Source: Chitinophagales bacterium
Lineage (GTDB): Bacteria > Bacteroidota > Bacteroidia > Chitinophagales > Chitinophagaceae
NCBI GenBank assembly: GCA_030832085.1
Contig: JAURJU010000059.1
Coordinates: 48,957-112,956 of the forward strand
Direction of reading: 5' to 3'
DNA: 64,000 nucleotides
Shown here in pieces: positions 35,462 through 46,000 of the stretch (positions within the stretch are counted from its first letter, which is position 1; each line of letters opens with the position of its first letter). The notes below the pieces were generated by a model. The model ran no database searches and was not told the origin of the DNA. It was given only the letters and a program-made list of their open reading frames with translations. Position numbers and translations under genes: made by a program.

Positions 35462-36367
35462 ATGGTCCAAAAAGAATGCATTGTTGTCGTTGGTCCAACT
35501 GCGGTTGGAAAAACTGCCGAGGCCATCAGGATTGCAAAATCCCTTGGCACAGAAATCATTTCTGCAGATTCAAGACAGTGTTACAAGGAAATGAGGATTG
35601 GTGTTGCAAGGCCCAGTGAAGAAGAGCTTTCAACAGTGCCGCATCACTTTATCGCCAACCATTCCATTACAGAAAACATCACTGCTGCTGGTTTCGAGAA
35701 AGAAGCCCTTGGACTGCTTTCTGAAATTTTTAAACAGCATGATCATGCAGTGGTTTGTGGAGGAACGGGATTGTACATCAAGGCCCTTGTTGATGGCCTG
35801 GATGAAATTCCTGCCATTCCAGATTCGGTTCGAAACCAGGCAATCGCCATCTACGGGGAAAAAGGACTCTCAGGCCTTCGCGACATGTTGCTCGACCTCG
35901 ATCCTGGATTCGCTTTAAGAGGTGATACCAACAACCCCCATCGCATGATGCGCGCGCTTGAGGTGGTCTTGCATACAGGACTACCCATTGCCAGCTTTCA
36001 ACAGCGGCAAGTCAGCAACAATGGTGGTGAAATGACGGATTCCAATTTCAATACACGTGTAAGAAATTTCACGATCCGCTATCGCTTCATGCAGATGCCG
36101 AGGGAAGAATTGTATGCGAGGATCAACAGTCGGGTAGACAACATGATCAAAGAGGGATTGGAAGAAGAAGCCAGCGCTCTTTTGGCACACAGAAATTTGC
36201 CAGCCCTGCAGACAGTAGGATATAAAGAATGGTTTGATTTTTTGGATGGGAACTGTTCAAGAGAGCAAGCGATAGAAAAAATCAAACAACATACCAGGAA
36301 TTATGCAAAGCGACAAATCACCTGGTTCAGTCGATTGGAAAGACAATCCCTGGAAAATAAACAATAA
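35462..36367 (+). CDS. miaA: tRNA dimethylallyltransferase MiaA
   Basis: 301 residues from ATG 35462 (an ATG five codons earlier is possible). Adds the isopentenyl group to A37 of tRNAs that read codons starting with U. P-loop GPTAVGKT at 11-18, the substrate motif SADSRQCYKEMRIGVARP, and the typical TVGYKEWFDFL and RQITWF segments near the C terminus are present. Convergent with cca; the stop codons lie 11 bp apart. Confidence 0.95.
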   Translation: MVQKECIVVVGPTAVGKTAEAIRIAKSLGTEIISADSRQCYKEMRIGVARPSEEELSTVPHHFIANHSITENITAAGFEKEALGLLSEIFKQHDHAVVCGGTGLYIKALVDGLDEIPAIPDSVRNQAIAIYGEKGLSGLRDMLLDLDPGFALRGDTNNPHRMMRALEVVLHTGLPIASFQQRQVSNNGGEMTDSNFNTRVRNFTIRYRFMQMPREELYARINSRVDNMIKEGLEEEASALLAHRNLPALQTVGYKEWFDFLDGNCSREQAIEKIKQHTRNYAKRQITWFSRLERQSLENKQ

Positions 36368-36378
36368 AGAACCACTCG

Positions 36379-37842
36379 TTATCTGTTGGCCAACCCAAGT
36401 GCTTCTGCCTGCCTCATCATCATGTTGAAAGCGGCCTCATAACTGTTCTCGATCTGCCCATCAAGGATGGCTTCACGAATTGCAGTCTTGATGAGCCCCA
36501 CTTCCTTGCAGGGCTGAAGGTTGAAAGTTGACATGATGAGCTCACCTGTAATGGGTGGCTGCCAATTTCTTACCTTGTCTTTTTCCTCCACCTCTTTCAA
36601 GCGAAGCCTTACCATTTCGAAATTGCTGCGGAACCGTTTCACCTTTGCTTCATTCTTTGAAGTGATGTCTGCATCGCAGAGGATCATCAAATCTTCAAGG
36701 TCATCGCCTGCATCAAAAAGAAGTCGCCTCAATGCAGCATCCGTAATGTTCTCTTTGGTAAGGCTGATGGGCCTCAGGTGGAGTTCAACCAACTTTCTGA
36801 CATACCGCATGTTCTCTTGCATGGGCAGCTTCAGCTTGGTGAAAATCTTTGGGACCATGCGCCCTCCAACCACTTCATGTCCGTGGAAGGTCCAGCCAGT
36901 TCCCTCCTCAAATCTTTTGGTGGCGGGCTTTGCAATATCATGGAGCAGTGCTGCCCACCGCAACCAAAGGTTATCGGAAGTTGTGCAAATATTGTCAATG
37001 ACCTGAAGGGTATGGTAGAAGTTGTCCTTGTGTCCCTTGCCGTCTATGTATGCTGTACCAGCCAGGTCTACCATTTGTGGAAATATCAATTTCAGCAGTC
37101 CAGTCTTGTACAAAAGATCAAGCCCTACAGATGGCTTTTTGGACATCATGATCTTGTTGAACTCATCCGTTATCCTTTCCTGTGAAATGATCGAAATGCG
37201 GTGTGCAGCGTCAGCAATTCCGAGCAATGTGTCGGCCTCTATGGTGAAACCAAGTTGTGCAGCAAAACGGATGGCCCTGAGCATCCGGAGCGGATCATCA
37301 CTGAATGTTTTTTCTGGTGCCATGGGCGTTTTTATTATGCCCTTGCCCAGGTCTTCAATGCCATTGAAAGGATCTATGATGGAAAGATTTTCCGCGGGAT
37401 AAACAGCATCAGGCTGATCCTGTCCTGCACCGGACAAGGGAACATCCTTTACTGAAAACGCAAGTGCATTGATGGTGAAATCCCTTCTCTCCTGGTCGTC
37501 TTGCAGTGTGCCTTCCTCAACAATCGGGTTTCTTGAATGCTGGAGGTAACTTTCCTTTCTTGCACCAACAAATTCTACATCATAGCCCTTTATGTTCATG
37601 TGGGCTGTTCCAAAATTCTTGAACCAGGAAACCTTGGGTTGGGGTGAAAATAAACTGCTGACGGCATTGGCAAGTGCTATGGCATCTCCCAGACAAACCA
37701 CATCAATGTCCATGCAGGGACGCCCGAGAAGCTTGTCACGCACAAAACCACCCACCACAAATGCTTCCACGCCAAGGCTTGCAGCTGATTCAGCAATTTT
37801 GCCAACAATCAAGGTTTCGGACCTGTCTAAAAAAAGATGCAT
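36379..37842 (-). CDS. cca: CCA-adding/tRNA nucleotidyltransferase with HD domain
   Basis: 487-residue class II tRNA nucleotidyltransferase. The catalytic motif is GGFVRDKLLGRPCMDIDVV at 31-49, with metal ligands Asp45 and Asp47 and the adjacent RRDFTINALAF block. An HD phosphohydrolase domain follows, with LHDIAKP near residue 296. CCA addition is required here because the tRNA-Ala gene in the window encodes no CCA end. Whether the enzyme adds the full CCA or only part cannot be decided from sequence alone. Confidence 0.92.
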   Translation of the reverse strand: MHLFLDRSETLIVGKIAESAASLGVEAFVVGGFVRDKLLGRPCMDIDVVCLGDAIALANAVSSLFSPQPKVSWFKNFGTAHMNIKGYDVEFVGARKESYLQHSRNPIVEEGTLQDDQERRDFTINALAFSVKDVPLSGAGQDQPDAVYPAENLSIIDPFNGIEDLGKGIIKTPMAPEKTFSDDPLRMLRAIRFAAQLGFTIEADTLLGIADAAHRISIISQERITDEFNKIMMSKKPSVGLDLLYKTGLLKLIFPQMVDLAGTAYIDGKGHKDNFYHTLQVIDNICTTSDNLWLRWAALLHDIAKPATKRFEEGTGWTFHGHEVVGGRMVPKIFTKLKLPMQENMRYVRKLVELHLRPISLTKENITDAALRRLLFDAGDDLEDLMILCDADITSKNEAKVKRFRSNFEMVRLRLKEVEEKDKVRNWQPPITGELIMSTFNLQPCKEVGLIKTAIREAILDGQIENSYEAAFNMMMRQAEALGLANR

Positions 37843-37920
37843 GCTGCAAAGTTAACAAAATCGAAAGGGCTCAAACTTTCATTTGAGAATAAACGCACAC
37901 AGGTGTCCGCTGCTTCGATC

Positions 37921-38733
37921 TTAAATCGCTACATTAAAGTCCCTCAGGGCATCATTCAAGCTTGTTTTAAGGTCTGTGCTGGCCTTGCGCTGACCGATGA
38001 TCAATGCACATCCCACTTGATAATTCCCTGCCGGGAATTCCTTGGTGTAGGAACCAGGTATTACAACAGAACGGGCAGGAACACGTCCCTTGTATTCAAT
38101 GGGCTCAGGCCCGCTTACATCGATGATTTTTGTTGATTTGGTCAACACCACATTTGCGCCCAATACTGCCTCCTTTTCAACGATCACACCCTCAACAACA
38201 ATGCACCTGCTGCCAATAAAGCAACCATCCTCCACGATGACAGGAGTTGCCTGCAGGGGCTCGAGAACGCCTCCTATGCCTACTCCCCCACTCAAATGAA
38301 CACCCTTGCCAATTTGGGCACAGCTTCCAACCGTGGCCCAGGTATCGACCATGGTTCCTTCATCAACGTATGCACCAATGTTCACGTAGGAAGGCATCAG
38401 TACCACATTTTTTGCAAGGTAAGCTCCATAGCGGGCTACAGCATGTGGCACAGCCCTTACACCCATTGATTTGTAGTCTTTCTTGAGGAGCATTTTATCG
38501 TAAAACTCAAATGGAGCCAACTCCCAGGTTTGCATTTGCTGGATGCCAAAATACATCAGGATGGCCTGCTTCACCCACTCGTTCACTTGCCACTCATCAC
38601 CATTTTTTTCTGCAACACGAAGACGACCTTTGTCCACTTCCTCTATCACTGACCTGACTGCATTTGCGTAAGCTTCATTTTTCAGCAATTCACGGTCGTT
38701 CCAGGCAGCAAGTATCGATGCTTTAAGTTCCAT
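37921..38733 (-). CDS. dapD: Tetrahydrodipicolinate N-succinyltransferase DapD
   Basis: 270 residues from ATG 38733 (MELKASILAAWNDRELL). A 96-codon open extension upstream overlaps the divergent oxidoreductase gene, lacks family similarity and is rejected. The enzyme transfers succinyl from succinyl-CoA in the lysine/diaminopimelate pathway. Left-handed hexapeptide repeats run from about residue 110 (VLMPSYVNIGAYVDEGTMVDTWATVGSCAQIGKGVHLSGGVGIGG region). The ATG lies only 27 bp from the divergent Gfo/Idh/MocA start. Confidence 0.93.
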   Translation of the reverse strand: MELKASILAAWNDRELLKNEAYANAVRSVIEEVDKGRLRVAEKNGDEWQVNEWVKQAILMYFGIQQMQTWELAPFEFYDKMLLKKDYKSMGVRAVPHAVARYGAYLAKNVVLMPSYVNIGAYVDEGTMVDTWATVGSCAQIGKGVHLSGGVGIGGVLEPLQATPVIVEDGCFIGSRCIVVEGVIVEKEAVLGANVVLTKSTKIIDVSGPEPIEYKGRVPARSVVIPGSYTKEFPAGNYQVGCALIIGQRKASTDLKTSLNDALRDFNVAI

Positions 38734-38738
38734 ATGTG

Positions 38739-38755
38739 TATTTTTGGCAAAAGTA
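38739..38755. promoter_or_regulatory. Two opposed -7 boxes between dapD and the oxidoreductase
   Basis: The 27-bp gap contains TATTTTTG on the + strand (38739-38746) and TACTTTTG on the - strand (38748-38755), both exact matches to TAnnTTTG. Each would give a leader of only about 8 nt. The -33 regions would lie inside the opposite gene and are weak. Confidence 0.45.
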
Positions 38756-38760
38756 ATAAA

Positions 38761-39801
38761 ATGATCTCTACTGCGGTAATCAGCCATGGAATCTCTGCCA
38801 GGACTTTTCACATCCCGTTCCTTCAGACAATTCCTGGTTTTGCATTGAGCATGGTCATGGAAAGAAAAGGAGATACTGCAAAAGAAAAATACCCCAACGT
38901 GAAAATTGCGAGAACATTGGACGAGGTATTGAATGATGCATCCATTGATTTGGTTGTGATTTGTAGCCCCAACGCAACCCATTTCCCTTATGCCAAGGCA
39001 GCGCTGCTGGCAGGGAAACATGTGGTGGTGGAAAAGCCTTTCACCAACAGTTCAGCGGAAGCACTTGAACTTGTTGCATTGTCCGCCCAAACCGGTAAAA
39101 TCTGTTCAGTTTACCAGAACAGGAGGTATGTTGCTGATTTTCTGACCATGAAAAAAATCATTGACGATGGACTCTTGGGCGAAACAAGGGAGTTTTTTGC
39201 GCACTATGACAGGTATCGGCCCGATCCGCGCACCTATGGATTGTGGAGAGAAGAGGAATTGCCAGGAAGCGGCATTTTCTATGACCTTGGCCCCCATCTG
39301 ATCGACCAGGCGCTGGTTCTTTTTGGCTGGCCTGTATCCGTCACGGCAGACATCAGAAAGATGAAGTCCTATTCAAAGGTTGATGACTATTTTGATGTGA
39401 AGCTGGAATATGACAACCTGGTTGTGACCCTGCATTCAAGTATGCTGGTGAGGGAAATGGGACCCCGCTACATGATCCATGGCACCAAAGGGTCGTACAT
39501 CAAAAGTGGAGAAGATCCACAGGAGGAATTGCTCAAGGCTGGTGCAAAACCCACCGGACCAGATTGGGGGAAAGAAGATTCCGCCATTTATGGACTGATC
39601 CATACTGAGGTGGAAGGCGAGATCATCCGTATGCCCTACCCATCATTACAGGCCAGCTACGGTAATTACTACAGAAACTTGTACAATACCATCAAAAATG
39701 GCGCCCCTCTGAAAGAGACGCCAATGGATGGTTATCGTGTCATTCGGCTGATTGAATTGGCCCTACAGAGCAGCCGGGAAAAAAGAACAATTATTTGTTG
39801 A
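38761..39801 (+). CDS. Gfo/Idh/MocA family oxidoreductase
   Basis: 346-residue NAD(P)-dependent oxidoreductase. The start ATG 38761 (MISTAVISHGISARTFHIPF) places the Rossmann fold at the N terminus. In place of the usual GxGxxG a SHGISART segment is seen, common in the Bacteroidota branch of this family. EKPFTNS with catalytic-type Lys92 is intact, and the YDLGPHLIDQAL motif follows near residue 178. Substrate unknown (sugars, inositols or scyllo-type cyclitols are typical). Its 3' end overlaps the convergent secreted-protein gene by 11 bp. Confidence 0.88.
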   Translation: MISTAVISHGISARTFHIPFLQTIPGFALSMVMERKGDTAKEKYPNVKIARTLDEVLNDASIDLVVICSPNATHFPYAKAALLAGKHVVVEKPFTNSSAEALELVALSAQTGKICSVYQNRRYVADFLTMKKIIDDGLLGETREFFAHYDRYRPDPRTYGLWREEELPGSGIFYDLGPHLIDQALVLFGWPVSVTADIRKMKSYSKVDDYFDVKLEYDNLVVTLHSSMLVREMGPRYMIHGTKGSYIKSGEDPQEELLKAGAKPTGPDWGKEDSAIYGLIHTEVEGEIIRMPYPSLQASYGNYYRNLYNTIKNGAPLKETPMDGYRVIRLIELALQSSREKRTIIC

Positions 39802-40456
39802 GTGACTCAACTGCAAGCTTGACACCAAGTACTGTTGAGAGATTTTCTTTGGCGGTGGCTGCTGATTCGCCAAGCACTTCAAGCACATCTTTGGGTTTGA
39901 GCTTGATTTTTGTCAATGTTGAATTGGACTTGCTGTAGATATAGTAGTCGTAATACTGTTCGAACAGCTTGATGTCCTTTGAATACATCTCTGCCGGATC
40001 AGCTACCAACCTGATCTTGTATTGGCGCAGGAACGCGAATTTGGGTCCATCGGTCAATACGTTCAAATACCCTTTAAGGTTGACTTTTGGAAGGTTGGAT
40101 GCCTTGATGAAATTCAATTTTTCTCCACCGATGGCTTCAGGCAATTGGATGAAAAAACCCGAAACTTCACCATCAGGCGCAACAAATTTTTTGTCGAGAT
40201 CAACGCCAACTTTTTGTTCGTAAATGTCGTAAAGGATTTTTTTGTCAACAGTAACAACACCCGACTTCATGGTAATATCACCATTGAAGGATTCTCCCAA
40301 CAAATAAGGGCTGCCCTTTACCCTGTACTGGCTTACGCGGATGTATTCATGGGTCCACTTTTCAATCACATGTTTGTTGAAATTGCCAACTGGATCGGGT
40401 TGGGCTTGCGAAACCATTGTAGTAAAAACTGCAAAAAAAAGTAAAAGCTGTTTCAT
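39791..40456 (-). CDS. Uncharacterised secreted protein, family member 1
   Basis: 221 residues with a signal peptide MKQLLLFFAVFTTMVSQAQ (about 1-19) and no lipobox. No domain recognised. The mature chain has GSPYLLGESFNGDITMKSGVV, YDIYEQKVGVD and, near the C terminus, KIKLKPKDVLEVLGE. The same landmarks in the same order occur in the protein at 56273-56950 (GSPFLNDLWINGDVTIKKGV, INLSKKDILALFGE), so the two are diverged paralogues. Both genes lie directly behind the terminator of a SusCD operon. Position suggests an envelope protein; the function is unknown. Confidence 0.75.
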   Translation of the reverse strand: MKQLLLFFAVFTTMVSQAQPDPVGNFNKHVIEKWTHEYIRVSQYRVKGSPYLLGESFNGDITMKSGVVTVDKKILYDIYEQKVGVDLDKKFVAPDGEVSGFFIQLPEAIGGEKLNFIKASNLPKVNLKGYLNVLTDGPKFAFLRQYKIRLVADPAEMYSKDIKLFEQYYDYYIYSKSNSTLTKIKLKPKDVLEVLGESAATAKENLSTVLGVKLAVESLNK

Positions 40457-40467
40457 GGATTTAAATT

Positions 40468-40500
40468 AAAAGCCGCTTCAAATATACTGAAGCGGCTTTT
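40468..40500 (-). terminator. Terminator behind SusCD pair 3
   Basis: Perfect 13-bp stem AAAAGCCGCTTCA / TGAAGCGGCTTTT with a 7-nt loop, located 30 bp behind the DUF1735 stop and 12 bp before the start of the secreted-protein gene. On the minus strand it ends in TTTT then AATTT. Confidence 0.85.
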
Positions 40501-40529
40501 ATATGGAATGTTAATCTTAGGATTGCGTA

Positions 40530-41471
40530 CTATCGTGGACTTTTATATTTCAATACAACACTGTACTCCCTGACCGTGGAGGTAGGATTCCACCTGAAAT
40601 TTAATGTAAATGTTTTTGTCGCAGGTACATAGTTGTTTACTTTACCAGCCCAATTGGTAAGGGTGGCATTTCCAGCACAAGACCAGGTGACCAGATTAGT
40701 TGTAGGATTTACAGCCATCCGCAATCCATCAATACCACCTATACCGCCGTTCCCAGACCACCTGAATGACCCATTACCGCTGGCAGGTATGTCCAACTCG
40801 TTTACACCAGATGTAATCAAGTAGACGTCTGAATTTCCAGCCAAGGACCCACTCAATGCATCATTTGCAGGAACACCTGGAGAGTTGTAACGGGTTACCA
40901 ATCCAGATACTATTGAATAGATTCCATCCCACTGGTTCTTCAACGCAATCTTATAAATGACAGTCTTCAAGTTAGCAGGAATGGAGACACCAGCCTTGCT
41001 CACTGAAGCAATGGTGAATGCCAAACCATAGTTCTTGGTTGGATCAAGCGTACCAGTGTTGATCTGACAGGTAAAATTGGGAGAAACCCTGGTTCCCTGC
41101 TTGATAACAACAGTTGGATTGGCAGAGGTGAAAGTCAACACACTTGCTGGAAGAAGGGTTAAACCAAGACCAGAAGCTGTAACTGCTGCATCATCTTTTT
41201 TAAATGTCACAGTGATGTCTTCAGGAGCCTTGTCAACATTTTCATAGTTCACTGAAAAAAGCTCTAGTGGTTGGTTGCCCACTTTTGAATCGATTGAGAT
41301 GGAGAATGGGCTGCTTGAGGCGGCTGGCACAGCAACAAATGTTCCACCTGCAAAACCACCCATACCATAGGTTCCGTTGTCAAAACCTTCGTCTTTTAGG
41401 CAAGAAGAAAGGCTGAGCATCACGAAAGCAATCAGCGCGGGGATCTTGAATTTTGAAAGAATATTGTTCAT
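40530..41471 (-). CDS. DUF1735 lipoprotein of SusCD locus 3
   Basis: 313 residues starting MNNILSKFKIPALIAFVML; a nine-codon upstream extension is rejected. Lipobox SLSSC (Cys near residue 24). An N-terminal DUF1735 (BT_3987-like) domain covers about 40-140 (PFSISIDSKVGNQPLELFSVNYENVDKAPEDITV), a fold seen in surface glycan-binding or glycosidase lipoproteins encoded behind SusD. The rest is predicted beta-rich and may be a lipocalin-like or binding module. Third gene of the SusC-SusD-DUF1735 operon, 33 bp behind SusD. Confidence 0.82.
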   Translation of the reverse strand: MNNILSKFKIPALIAFVMLSLSSCLKDEGFDNGTYGMGGFAGGTFVAVPAASSSPFSISIDSKVGNQPLELFSVNYENVDKAPEDITVTFKKDDAAVTASGLGLTLLPASVLTFTSANPTVVIKQGTRVSPNFTCQINTGTLDPTKNYGLAFTIASVSKAGVSIPANLKTVIYKIALKNQWDGIYSIVSGLVTRYNSPGVPANDALSGSLAGNSDVYLITSGVNELDIPASGNGSFRWSGNGGIGGIDGLRMAVNPTTNLVTWSCAGNATLTNWAGKVNNYVPATKTFTLNFRWNPTSTVREYSVVLKYKSPR

Positions 41472-41504
41472 GTCTTTACTTTTTGGATTTGAATACATTG
41501 AAGT

Positions 41505-42995
41505 TTATTTGTGCCAGAAAACTTTAGAAGTAAACTGACTGATTGTTCCTTCAGCCTTAACATTGGCAGCATTGTAGCTGTATTCTGAAGTTGGATACAG
41601 CAACCTTACTGGAATTTGATTTGTTCCCCTTTCAGGAGCGATGGAAAGCGCAGGAGCAACTACTTTCAACCGGCGAACATCGTTCCAGGTTTCAAGAATT
41701 CCAATACCGTTCAATGCAATGTATTTCTGCCAGGCAATGACTGCAATCTTGTTGTCCAAGGTTCCAGTGGCAGGCCAAGCAATTTTTGCATCGGTCTTGA
41801 GAAGGTAGTTGTCTGCTACAGTATTGGCATTGGGTACTCCCAGCCAATTGAATGATTCCCTGACAGCAAGTGTATAGGCAGTTTTGGCATCTCCGCTGAT
41901 CCAACCCCTTGTGGTTGCCTCTGCGACGTAGAATGCAGCCTCAACAGATGTCATTACCCACATGGGCATGGAAAAAGACTTTCCTACACCGGCGCCTACA
42001 CCAGACGTATTGTCAGAGGAATTGGCAGTCAAAGGATCAGCCCCATAATCAGTTCCTCTCAAAGCACCTCCCGCTTTGGGTGCACGGTAGAAATAAGATA
42101 CCCTTGGGTCTGCGAGCGTGTTCAACATGCTAAGGGTGAAATTGTTTGCCCTGTTGTAGTTGTCATTTTCGTTGCCATTGATGGCATTGAACATATGAGC
42201 ATTGTAAAAGGGATTGGGTTTATCCGCTGTATAAACAGGTTGAACATTTGCACTCAACCCATTTCCAAGATACCCTGACCCTTCTGAATTGATTTTGGCA
42301 ATCTCTGCTGCAGGGCTGAATGTGCTTGTGTTAACAGTATGAAGAAGCATCTTCAATTTGATGGTATTGACAAATTTCGCCCATTTAACCTTGTCTCCAG
42401 CAAACATGATGTCCCTTTTAAGGATGTTCGTGTTCTTGTTGATGTCAGCTGCTTTGATTAAAGCCAAACCAGCATCCAACTGGGCGAACAAAGCTTTGTA
42501 AACATCCTCAGACTTATCGTATGTTGGACGAATGTTGCCAACCAAATCAAATGCCTTGGAGTTGGGAATATTGTTGTAAATATCCACCAGGTTGATCATT
42601 TCATAGGCACCAAGCACTTTGGCAATGCCTTCATAAAAAGTCCAACCCAAATCCTTGGATTTTTTCTCAATTGCCTTGTATTGGCCAACGGTGTAGTATG
42701 TTCCTTCCCAGATACCAGCACCGAAATCCGTGGTGATGTTGTAGCTCATTTCTACAGTGGAACGGGAATAGGAACCGGCAGCACTCCAATAACCCATCCA
42801 ACGTGCCATAACATCCCAGCTGCTTGCGTTACGGCCAGCAGTACTGGTCATTTGGGCGGTGATGGTGAGGTCTGGTGTAATGGCCGACTCAGTTGCCTGG
42901 TTCGGGTTGGTATTGATGTTCAGGTAATCTTTCTTACAGCCAGACAGGACCAGTCCTGCAAAGGCTGCGATCATTATATATTTTGTTTTATACAT
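41505..42995 (-). CDS. SusD-like_2 family outer-membrane lipoprotein (pair 3)
   Basis: 496 residues from ATG 42995 (MYKTKYIMIAAFAGLVLSGC, lipidated Cys at 20). A 29-codon upstream extension crosses the region right behind the SusC stop and is rejected. The mature start KKDYLNINTNPNQATESA is typical of the SusD-like_2 subtype, and the ending is TISQFTSKVFWHK. It lies 25 bp behind its SusC partner. Confidence 0.9.
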   Translation of the reverse strand: MYKTKYIMIAAFAGLVLSGCKKDYLNINTNPNQATESAITPDLTITAQMTSTAGRNASSWDVMARWMGYWSAAGSYSRSTVEMSYNITTDFGAGIWEGTYYTVGQYKAIEKKSKDLGWTFYEGIAKVLGAYEMINLVDIYNNIPNSKAFDLVGNIRPTYDKSEDVYKALFAQLDAGLALIKAADINKNTNILKRDIMFAGDKVKWAKFVNTIKLKMLLHTVNTSTFSPAAEIAKINSEGSGYLGNGLSANVQPVYTADKPNPFYNAHMFNAINGNENDNYNRANNFTLSMLNTLADPRVSYFYRAPKAGGALRGTDYGADPLTANSSDNTSGVGAGVGKSFSMPMWVMTSVEAAFYVAEATTRGWISGDAKTAYTLAVRESFNWLGVPNANTVADNYLLKTDAKIAWPATGTLDNKIAVIAWQKYIALNGIGILETWNDVRRLKVVAPALSIAPERGTNQIPVRLLYPTSEYSYNAANVKAEGTISQFTSKVFWHK

Positions 42996-43020
42996 GGTTG
43001 TGGTTTTACGTGTGATTGAA

Positions 43021-46000
43021 TTAGAAACGCAGGTTAACGTTAAAACCATAGATCCTTGAAGGAGGAAGCTGTCCTGTACCATTCACACCCATGGCATTTC
43101 CAGTGGTGTTTGCGAACTCAGGGTCAGACCATTCATTGGTTTTGGGAAGGAACATGAGCAAGTTTCTTCCTACCAAACCAATTGAAGCTCCTTTGATGAA
43201 TCTTGCGCTCTTGATCAGGGATGAAGGCAAATCATATGATAGTGCCACTTCCCTGATTTTCCATGCTGCAGCACTTGTCAAATAGTTGGATTGAATCCCC
43301 CTGTTGGTTGCAGATGCTTCAAAGAAACCATATCCACCAGCACGTACAAGTACATCCGTGTTGGTCACATATTTACCGGTACCATCATCATATACTGAGT
43401 TTGGAACAACAAAACGCATACGGCCATTGGTGGCACTGCGAACTGAGATACCAGTGAAATCCATGTCAGGACCAGCACCATTGTACACCTGATGACCTCC
43501 CCTGTAATCTGCAGTAATGGTCAAGCTAAGACCTTTCCATTCAAAAGAAGGCGTGACACCCAAAATATACTTGGGCATGGTCCTTCCAAACATGGTCAAT
43601 GCAGGATTTTGTGAAGGCAAGCCTGTTTTTGCATCAACAATTACTTTTCCTTCAGGAGAACGTTTGTAATCGGTCAATTTGAACATGAAGGCAGGATATC
43701 CTACTATCGCAAAGTTGGAGTTGCCGATACCCACTTCATTCAATCCCTCGTAAACAGAGTTCACTTTACTGTCTTGCAAGGTGAAGTTACCCTTGAAGTT
43801 GAACCTGAATTCTCCAAGATCAACCACAGGTGTCAAACGAAGGTCAAACTCAAGACCTTTGTTGGTAAAGTCAGCTGCATTCACCAATGAAGATGAATAA
43901 CCCGTTGAACGGCTCAATTGGATGCTGAGGATTTGGTTGGAGTTGTCTTGGGTATAAGCTGTTGCTTCAATACCTACCCTGTTCTTGAACAAAGACAATT
44001 CAAAACCAACTTCTTTTGAAAGTACAAACTCAGGTTTGATGCCGGGGTTGTTTACACTTGAACTGGCAGTGAAGCCGGGAAGGCTTCCGTAAGGGAAACC
44101 ACCTGCAACACCATAAATGGGCTCAAGAGAATATGCGCCAAGGTTCACGTTACCAGACTTGGAAACGGATCCCCTGAGTTTCAAGTAAGAAATCACATCG
44201 CTGTTCTTGATCGCCTTGATGGCATCACTGAGTACAACTGAGGCAGATGCACCTGGATAGAAGAAGGATCTTCCAGTGATGGGCAAACGGGAATCCCAGT
44301 CATTGCGGCCCGTTACTTCCAGGAAAGCCCAGTTGTCATATCCGACGGATGCCTTTCCAAAGACGCCCATCAACTTTGTTTCAGTGAAACTTTCACTTGC
44401 GCCCGGCTCACCAGTTCTGTTGGAGACATTGAAAAGTGTTGGGATGATAAGGTTGGAACCAGAAATAGAAACCGATTTGGAGAATGTTTCACGGTAAGAT
44501 TGACCAATCAATCCATCCACTGAAATCTTTCCAAAATCTTTTTGACCGGTCAAGAATGCCTCAGATGTGATCCTGGTGCCAATGCTTGAACCATCAGAAA
44601 CACTGGCAAAAATGTCATTCACAGAATTGTACTTGCCTGATTTTTTTGCAAAATCAGAGAACGTAAAGGCTTCAGATGTATTCTTTGAATAGTTTGAATT
44701 GACCGTTGTTCCCAAGCGATATGTTGCTGTCAACCAGGGAAGAATTTTGTAGTTCAATGTTGCAGTACCGATGAGGTCATGGGTAGTACCTTTTGAACGA
44801 GCCCTGTCCTTGATATAATAAGGGTTACCTGCATAATCATTGAAGTAGAAGTTTGGACTGGACCATACATCCGTTCTCCAATTCTTATACCTTGTCAAAG
44901 GAATGTTCTGCGCAGTGTTGAATACCTCATAGTATGCTCCGTTAGAAGCCACATCGTATTGAGACTTGGTATACGTAATGGTAAAGTCAGCATTGAACTT
45001 GCCGTACTCTTTTGCAGACTTAAAGCTGAAGGTTGTCCTTCTGTTCTTGTCACCAGCCAATGTACCAGTGATGGTTGCATCCTGGAAAGAAAGATAGAAG
45101 TCTTTGGCAGACATGGAGATATCACTTTGAGAAGTGATGCCCGTCTCGAAATATTTCATTTTTTCACCTGGGAGTGCTGCATAGGGTATCTTTTGGATTT
45201 CACCTTTATCATTGACACGACCCAATTCCCTCAATGAGCCATCGAACTCATCTCCATATTGTTGGTTTTCAATGGGATCAAATACCCCTATTCCGTTCTG
45301 ATCAATCGCAGAACCCTGCCCAAACTGTGTTTGAAACTTGGGAAGGAATGCAATCTGCTCAAATTGAGTAGAGTTTCCAATGTTGATCACTGGATTTCCG
45401 CTTTTGGTTCCCCTTTTGGTTTTCACGAGGATAACACCATTCACACCATCTGGTCCATACAAAGAAGCCGCAGAAGCACCTTTAAGGATGTTGATATCAT
45501 CAACATCATTGGGGTTCAAGCGGTTCAAAAAGCCCAGAGAAACAGGTACTCCATCGATAACCAACAAGGGCTGGTTGTTACCCGTCAATGAACGGATACC
45601 GCGAAGTGTAATCCTTGTATCAGCAAATACACCATTGTTTACAGTGGCAATGTTCAAACCGGAAACTTTACCAGTAAGACCATTCTGGATGTTGACAGCC
45701 TTTGCTGCAGTGATGTCCTTTCCAGACACCTTTGCAGTGGAATACCCAAGCTGCCTCGGCTGCTTCTGGATACCAAGTGCCGTTACAACCACCTCCTGCA
45801 TCTGGCCTTCGCTTGTGGCCAGGGTTACGGTTGTGCTGTTTCCGGAAACTGAAACAACCTTACCTGTGAATCCGGTAGCGGATACAGAGAGCTGTCCCTT
45901 TTCCTTGATGGAAATTTTAAAATTACCGTTCGCATCTGCTTTAACGGCATTTTGTGTTCCCGTTTCGGTTACCGTGGCGAAGGGAACTGCTTCTCCCTTG

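Noticed and set aside
37921..39021. 366-codon frame as a longer dapD with a cysteine-rich N-terminal part
   Set aside because: The extra 96 codons are antisense to the oxidoreductase gene and have no DapD similarity; MELKASILAAW is the normal start.
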